From contig CAJOQY010000117.1 in assembly GCA_905236835.1 (NCBI GenBank), forward strand, positions 1 through 9,868: DNA of 9,868 nucleotides, given 5' to 3'. Positions within the stretch are counted from its first letter, which is position 1; each line of letters opens with the position of its first letter. Below the pieces are notes generated by a model, which was not told the DNA's origin, ran no database searches, and worked only from the letters and a program-made list of their open reading frames with translations. The stretch is from an uncultured Oscillibacter sp. (GTDB taxonomy: Bacteria > Bacillota > Clostridia > Oscillospirales > Oscillospiraceae). The translations under genes were made by a program, and so were the position numbers. Positions 7,048 to 9,868 of this stretch are shown here, one piece after another.

Positions 7048-7100
7048 CGCCCGCGCGTTCCAATATTATATTAATATATTATAATATCTTGGCGCGGGCG
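7048..7100 (-). promoter_or_regulatory. 5'-terminal hairpin in the zapA leader
   Basis: A perfect 9-bp GC-only stem is formed by CGCCCGCGC (7048-7056) and GCGCGGGCG (7092-7100). Inside it sits a second, A/T-only inverted repeat (about 7063-7070 with 7080-7087) with a short apical loop, separated from the GC stem by an internal loop. The predicted transcription start (about 7102) lies just outside the stem, so the mRNA would begin with this structure. There is no T-run after it, so it is not a terminator. It could protect the 5' end from degradation or have a regulatory role. Confidence 0.65.
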
Positions 7101-7108
7101 TCTTTCGC

Positions 7109-7138
7109 ATTATAACACGTTTTCCCGCTCCGTGCCAA
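7109..7138 (-). promoter_or_regulatory. Sigma-A-type promoter for zapA
   Basis: On the minus strand, TTGGCA (-35, 7133-7138; 5 of 6 matches to consensus) is followed after 18 bases by a perfect TATAAT (-10, 7109-7114). The -10 is preceded by TG and one base, an extended -10. The predicted start is about 7102, giving a leader of about 115 bases. It follows directly after the tatD terminator and likely drives zapA and the genes downstream. Confidence 0.87.
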
Positions 7139-7171
7139 CAGGTAAAGCGGGATTTTATAAAATTTTTCGAC

Positions 7172-7192
7172 AAAAAAACCGGCGTCCCGCCG
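7172..7192 (-). terminator. Intrinsic terminator after tatD
   Basis: On the minus strand a 5-bp stem CGGCG/CGCCG (7188-7192 with 7180-7184) closes a 3-base loop and is followed, after one base, by seven T (7178-7172). It lies about 20 bases after the tatD stop and 30 bases before the zapA -35, so it cleanly separates the two transcription units. Confidence 0.8.
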
Positions 7193-7213
7193 CGCGTTCC
7201 CTCGCGCGTCCCG

Positions 7214-7987
7214 TTACGCGATTTGAAACAGCCGCTTTCCGTTCTCACATGTGATTTTTTCCATCTCTTCCGGAGTGATATTTTTCCATTCGGCTAATTG
7301 ATGAATTATATATTTTAAATTCCGGCTGTCATTGCGCTTTCCCCGGAACGGGACCGGGGACAAATACGGCGAATCCGTCTCAATTACAATCCGATCAAGC
7401 GGAATGATTTCCGCCGCTTCCATGGCGCGGCGCGCGTTTTTATAAGTAATCGGCCCGTCAAAACCGAAATACCAGCCCCGCCGCGTCAATTCCATTGCCA
7501 TTTCCGCGCTCCCGGAATAACAATGAAACACGCCCTTTAAATCCGGATACTCCCGGATGATACTCATACAATCCCCATGCGCTTCCCGGTCATGGATAAT
7601 CACGGGCAAATGATATTTTAACGCCATTTCTATCTGTCGACGGAATACAAATTTTTGCAAGTCTTTTCCCGGATTTTCTTTCCGATAATAATCCAGTCCG
7701 ATTTCGCCAACCGCGACAATTTTCGCTTTCCCCGGACGCGAATATAATTTTTCTAATTCCGATAACATATTTTCATCCGTATCCGCGCAGTCCTCCGGAT
7801 GAATGCCAATCGCGGCGTAAATCCAGTCATACCGCGCCGACAGTTCCAGCGCCATTTTAGAAGAATCTAAATTACATCCCGGATTGACCACCAGTCCCAC
7901 GCCCGCGCCGGGCAGGGCTGATAAAATCTCATCCCGATCCTCCCGGAACTGATTATGATCGTAATGCGCGTGTGTGTCAAAAATCAT
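7214..7987 (-). CDS. tatD: TatD-family metal-dependent deoxyribonuclease
   Basis: Member of the TatD/YcfH branch of the amidohydrolase superfamily, with a TIM-barrel fold and a two-metal active site; characterised members are 3'-5' DNases or DNA-repair nucleases. The 257-residue length is typical. Metal ligands are visible in their expected places: the N-terminal DTHAHYDH (H6, H8), GEIGLDYY (E95), IHDREA (H132), FHCYSGS (H155) and ETDSPYLSP (D205). The ATG at 7987 is preceded by GGGG at 7996-7999, 8 bases away. Upstream lies the rpsT 3' hairpin and downstream an intrinsic terminator, so the gene is expressed either alone or by readthrough from rpsT; I see no clear promoter of its own. In many Bacillota tatD is next to metG or rsmA, which are not present here. 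The substrate is not determinable from sequence. Confidence 0.96.
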   Translation of the reverse strand: MIFDTHAHYDHNQFREDRDEILSALPGAGVGLVVNPGCNLDSSKMALELSARYDWIYAAIGIHPEDCADTDENMLSELEKLYSRPGKAKIVAVGEIGLDYYRKENPGKDLQKFVFRRQIEMALKYHLPVIIHDREAHGDCMSIIREYPDLKGVFHCYSGSAEMAMELTRRGWYFGFDGPITYKNARRAMEAAEIIPLDRIVIETDSPYLSPVPFRGKRNDSRNLKYIIHQLAEWKNITPEEMEKITCENGKRLFQIA

Positions 7988-8007
7988 AAAAAATTCCCCA
8001 TTTTTTC

Positions 8008-8046
8008 AAAACACGGCCCCCAAAGCGGCGGGACCGCTCCGGGGGC
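8008..8046 (-). terminator. Strong hairpin after rpsT, possible weak intrinsic terminator
   Basis: On the minus strand a 13-bp stem with two G-T wobbles is formed by 8034-8046 and 8016-8028 around a 5-base loop (8029-8033). The downstream T-tract is poor (TGTTTTG at about 8007-8013) and is followed by an A-run, so termination is likely to be partial. It lies 37 bases after the rpsT stop and just upstream of the tatD ribosome-binding site. It may terminate, attenuate or simply protect the rpsT 3' end. Confidence 0.6.
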
Positions 8047-8083
8047 AGGCCGGCTGTATATTTATATCAATCTATAAATCATA

Positions 8084-8347
8084 TCAGCCAATCCGATTGA
8101 GTTTGAGCGTCATCGCGCTTTTTCTGTGCGCGGCGGCGTTTTTATGCAATACGCCCTTTGATACCGCCTGATCCACTTTCCGAACCGCGATTTTGTACGC
8201 GGCCTCCGCGTCGGCGCGATTGCCGTCCGCCGCCGCCGCGTCAAATTTTTTGATCGCGGTTTTCATATCCGATCTTCTGGCGCGGTTGCGCAGATTGCGC
8301 GCCTTGCCGATTAATACGCGTTTCTTCGCGGATTTGATGTTCGGCAA
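8084..8347 (-). CDS. rpsT: 30S ribosomal protein S20, TTG start
   Basis: Primary-binding protein of the small ribosomal subunit, contacting 16S rRNA. The 87-residue product begins with PNIKSAKKRV after the initiator, exactly the usual S20 N-terminus, and ends TLKLNRIG; its length is standard. It is Lys/Arg- and Ala-rich and helical, with SDMKTAIKKF at about 26-35 and SKGVLHKNAAAHRKS at 63-77. The start is inferred to be TTG at 8347: a very strong AAAGGGGGTG (8354-8363) lies 6 bases upstream, and an in-frame ATG at 8407 would add 20 residues not found in the family and would place that site inside the gene. E. coli rpsT also starts with UUG. The gene has its own promoter and a structured leader, and a hairpin follows it. 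Confidence 0.95.
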   Translation of the reverse strand: MPNIKSAKKRVLIGKARNLRNRARRSDMKTAIKKFDAAAADGNRADAEAAYKIAVRKVDQAVSKGVLHKNAAAHRKSAMTLKLNRIG

Positions 8348-8371
8348 ACCTGACACCCCCTTTCCGTTTTC

Positions 8372-8413
8372 CCGGATTTCATCGCGTTCACGCGTTCCGG
8401 ATTTCATACGCGT
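8372..8413 (-). promoter_or_regulatory. rpsT leader: duplicated 11-mer and hairpin
   Basis: The leader carries an 11-base direct repeat (minus strand ATGAAATCCGG) at 8397-8407 and 8372-8382, 25 bases apart, each preceded by ACGCG. The first copy forms almost the whole 12-base loop of a hairpin whose 6-bp stem is ACGCGT/ACGCGT (8408-8413 with 8390-8395). S20 represses its own translation in E. coli, so a leader regulatory site is plausible here, but no S20-binding motif is known to me that matches. Confidence 0.55.
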
Positions 8414-8434
8414 TTCCGCCTGTCGTGAAATATT

Positions 8435-8463
8435 ATTATAACAGCCATATCCGGGAATTGCAA
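8435..8463 (-). promoter_or_regulatory. Sigma-A-type promoter for rpsT
   Basis: On the minus strand TTGCAA (-35, 8458-8463) is followed, after an ideal 17-base spacer, by a perfect TATAAT (-10, 8435-8440) preceded by TG and one base. The predicted start near 8428 gives an ~80-base leader before the TTG. I see no convincing intrinsic terminator for the upstream trmD-cyclophilin unit in the remaining bases 8464-8514; there is only a 12-base palindrome, ATATCATGATAT, at 8497-8508. Confidence 0.88.
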
Positions 8464-8514
8464 GAGATTTTTTAGATTTTCACTTTCACAATCTTTATAT
8501 CATGATATTATCTT

Positions 8515-9261
8515 TTACATTCCGCTCTCGGACGGGTCCCGCTCGATAATCACAATGGATTCGATCACGGGTTGATCCTCCGGCGAAATCGTCCCGTTGT
8601 CGTCTATTGGCTCGGCTTTCGCGGCGATTTCGTCCACGACTTCCATCCCTGATGTGACATAGCCAAACGCGGCGTAATTGTCATCTAAAAACGTGCTGTC
8701 CGACTGCACGATGAAAAACTGAGAACTCGCGCTGTTATAATCATACGCGTTCCGCGCCATGGAGATTACGCCCCGGACGTGTGAAATCGGATTCATAAAG
8801 CCGTTGGCGGCGAATTCGCCTTTAATCGTCTGATCAGAACCGCCGAAACCGTTCCCATCCGGATCGCCGCCCTGAATCATAAAGCCATCTAAAATCCGGT
8901 GAAACGTCAGGCCGTCATAAAAGCTGTCATTAGCGAGGGAGATAAAATTATCAACCGTCTCCGGCGCGGCGTCGTGATCCAGCGCGATTTCAATCACGCC
9001 GTAATCTTTGACCGTAATCACGGCGTTGTATTGCGCGGCGGCGCTTCCGGAAAGATGATCACTCTCCGTATCGCCGGAAGTGAATTTTTTCTGATGGGTT
9101 GTCAGCGTCAGTATCACGAATACGCATAACCCGACGCAGACGGCGACGATTAAACTCCGCCTCGCTTTCGGGTCTATGCCCATATTCGCGGGACGCTGGG
9201 AGGGAGAAACGGATGTTTTCTGCCGTTTGCCGTTTCCCGTTTTAGACGCTTTCGATGCCAT
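8515..9261 (-). CDS. Membrane-anchored cyclophilin-type peptidyl-prolyl cis-trans isomerase
   Basis: Catalyses cis-trans isomerisation of X-Pro bonds and probably assists folding of exported proteins. The 248 residues consist of a basic, Ser/Lys-rich cytoplasmic N-terminus (1-35), one membrane segment (about 36-54), a short linker rich in Asp, Ser and Gly (60-75), and a cyclophilin domain from about 80 to 240. Diagnostic motifs are FHRILDGFMIQGGDP (120-134, with catalytic R122), GVISMAR (164-170) and SSQFFIV (179-185). No lipobox cysteine is present after the hydrophobic segment, so it is a membrane-anchored rather than a lipid-anchored protein, with the domain predicted outside. The typical cyclosporin-binding Trp is absent: FLDDNYAAFG (191-200) stands in that region, as in many bacterial homologues. 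The ATG at 9261 has GGAAGGGG 8 bases upstream. It follows trmD by 29 bases and is probably cotranscribed with it. Confidence 0.95.
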   Translation of the reverse strand: MASKASKTGNGKRQKTSVSPSQRPANMGIDPKARRSLIVAVCVGLCVFVILTLTTHQKKFTSGDTESDHLSGSAAAQYNAVITVKDYGVIEIALDHDAAPETVDNFISLANDSFYDGLTFHRILDGFMIQGGDPDGNGFGGSDQTIKGEFAANGFMNPISHVRGVISMARNAYDYNSASSQFFIVQSDSTFLDDNYAAFGYVTSGMEVVDEIAAKAEPIDDNGTISPEDQPVIESIVIIERDPSESGM

Positions 9262-9290
9262 AATAATTTCCCCTTCCTGATTTTATTTTT

Positions 9291-9868
9291 TTATTTATGA
9301 TTTTCCAGTTCTTCCAGCGCCTCGCGCAGGACGCGTTTTTCGGCTTTCGTGGTGAGCGTTGACAAATCAAATTTTTCAAACAAATCCGGACGCCGCGTAA
9401 TCGTGCGTTTATAACTCTCTTTGCGCCGCCATTCGTCCACTTTCGCGTGATGTCCGGATAATAATATCTCCGGGACTTCCCGTCCGTGCCAGACCGCCGG
9501 ACGCGAATATTGGGGATATTCTAATAAATAATTCCAATGCGATTCTTCCTGATAACATTCCGCGTCGGGCAGGACCCCCGGAACAAGGCGGCATACGGCG
9601 TCCGTGACGGCCATCGCCGCGATTTCGCCGCCGGTCAAGACATAATCCCCGATTGAGATTTCCTCGTCCACGCATTCCTCAATAAATCTTTCGTCAATGC
9701 CCTCATAATGTCCGCAGATTAAAATCACATGATTCCAGTTATGAAATATTTCTTTCACGACTTCCTGTGTGAATACCCGTCCGCACGGGGAAAGATAAAT
9801 CGTCCGGCCCGGTCCGTGATTTTTTATCACATATTCCCAACAGCGATATAACGGATCCGCCTGCATAA
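9291..9868 (-). CDS. trmD: tRNA (guanine-37-N1)-methyltransferase, 5' end outside window
   Basis: SAM-dependent SPOUT methyltransferase making m1G37 in tRNAs that read CNN codons, which prevents +1 frameshifting. 191 complete codons are visible; the family usually has about 240-250, so some 50-55 N-terminal residues lie beyond base 9868. The visible part begins with MQADPLYR, which in full-length TrmD follows the glycine-rich MVMQAxPL segment; the last two bases of the preceding codon (TT) fit a Val. The trefoil-knot motifs are intact: GHYEGIDERF (52-61), SIGDYVLTGGE (71-81) and TDAVCRLVPGVL (88-99) with the catalytic Asp at 89, then the C-terminal helical domain with SGHHAKVDEWRR (137-148). 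Its start is not the ATG at 9866. In Bacillota trmD commonly precedes rplS; here the next gene is a cyclophilin. Confidence 0.97.
   Translation of the reverse strand, partial: MQADPLYRCWEYVIKNHGPGRTIYLSPCGRVFTQEVVKEIFHNWNHVILICGHYEGIDERFIEECVDEEISIGDYVLTGGEIAAMAVTDAVCRLVPGVLPDAECYQEESHWNYLLEYPQYSRPAVWHGREVPEILLSGHHAKVDEWRRKESYKRTITRRPDLFEKFDLSTLTTKAEKRVLREALEELENHK

Noticed and set aside
8348..8407. ATG start for rpsT giving a 20-residue extension
   Set aside because: The extension is foreign to S20, and the strongest ribosome-binding site lies between this ATG and the TTG at 8347.
8464..8514. Intrinsic terminator of the trmD-cyclophilin unit
   Set aside because: The only stems are A/T-rich and short (a 12-base palindrome, and AGATT/AATCT) and none is followed by a T-run on the minus strand.

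Overview
The window reads as an ordinary chromosomal segment of a Gram-positive bacterium of the Clostridia type (Bacillota). The evidence is the combination of a ZapA-type division gene, a maf-mreC-mreD-mrdA cell-wall-elongation block, a membrane-anchored cyclophilin with no lipobox, strong AAAGGGG-type ribosome-binding sites and sigma-A-like promoters with TGTTATAAT at the -10. All eleven genes lie on the minus strand, so in transcription order the window runs from high to low coordinates. Coding DNA is rich in CpG, with heavy use of GCG, CCG and ACG codons, while several spacers are almost pure A/T. That contrast is the most visible base-level peculiarity. I cannot name a genus.

Layout in transcription order. 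(1) 9868-8515: trmD (start outside the window, m1G37 tRNA methyltransferase), followed 29 bases later by a membrane-anchored cyclophilin-type peptidyl-prolyl isomerase. (2) 8463-8084: rpsT (ribosomal protein S20) with its own strong promoter, an ~80-base leader containing a direct repeat and a hairpin, and a likely TTG start. (3) 8046-7172: a GC-rich hairpin after rpsT, then tatD (metal-dependent DNase) ending in a clear intrinsic terminator. (4) 7138-1: a near-consensus promoter and an unusual 5'-terminal hairpin, then zapA, dut, maf, mreC, mreD, mrdA (PBP2), and finally a cytoplasmic GH13 alpha-glucan hydrolase whose 3' end lies outside the window. I see no intrinsic terminator between the zapA promoter and the left edge, so this may be one long transcription unit.

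Functionally, the long unit joins Z-ring assembly (ZapA), nucleotide-pool cleansing (dUTPase, Maf) and lateral wall synthesis (MreC, MreD, PBP2). mreB and radC, often next to mreC in Bacillota, are not between maf and mreC. The GH13 enzyme probably handles maltodextrins in the cytoplasm and is functionally separate.

I found no mobile element, CRISPR array, tRNA or rRNA, prophage or defence gene, and no convincing new multi-gene system. The features most worth a second look are non-coding: the zapA leader hairpin, the rpsT leader with its duplicated element, and the A/T-only repeats between mreC and mreD and between zapA and dut.
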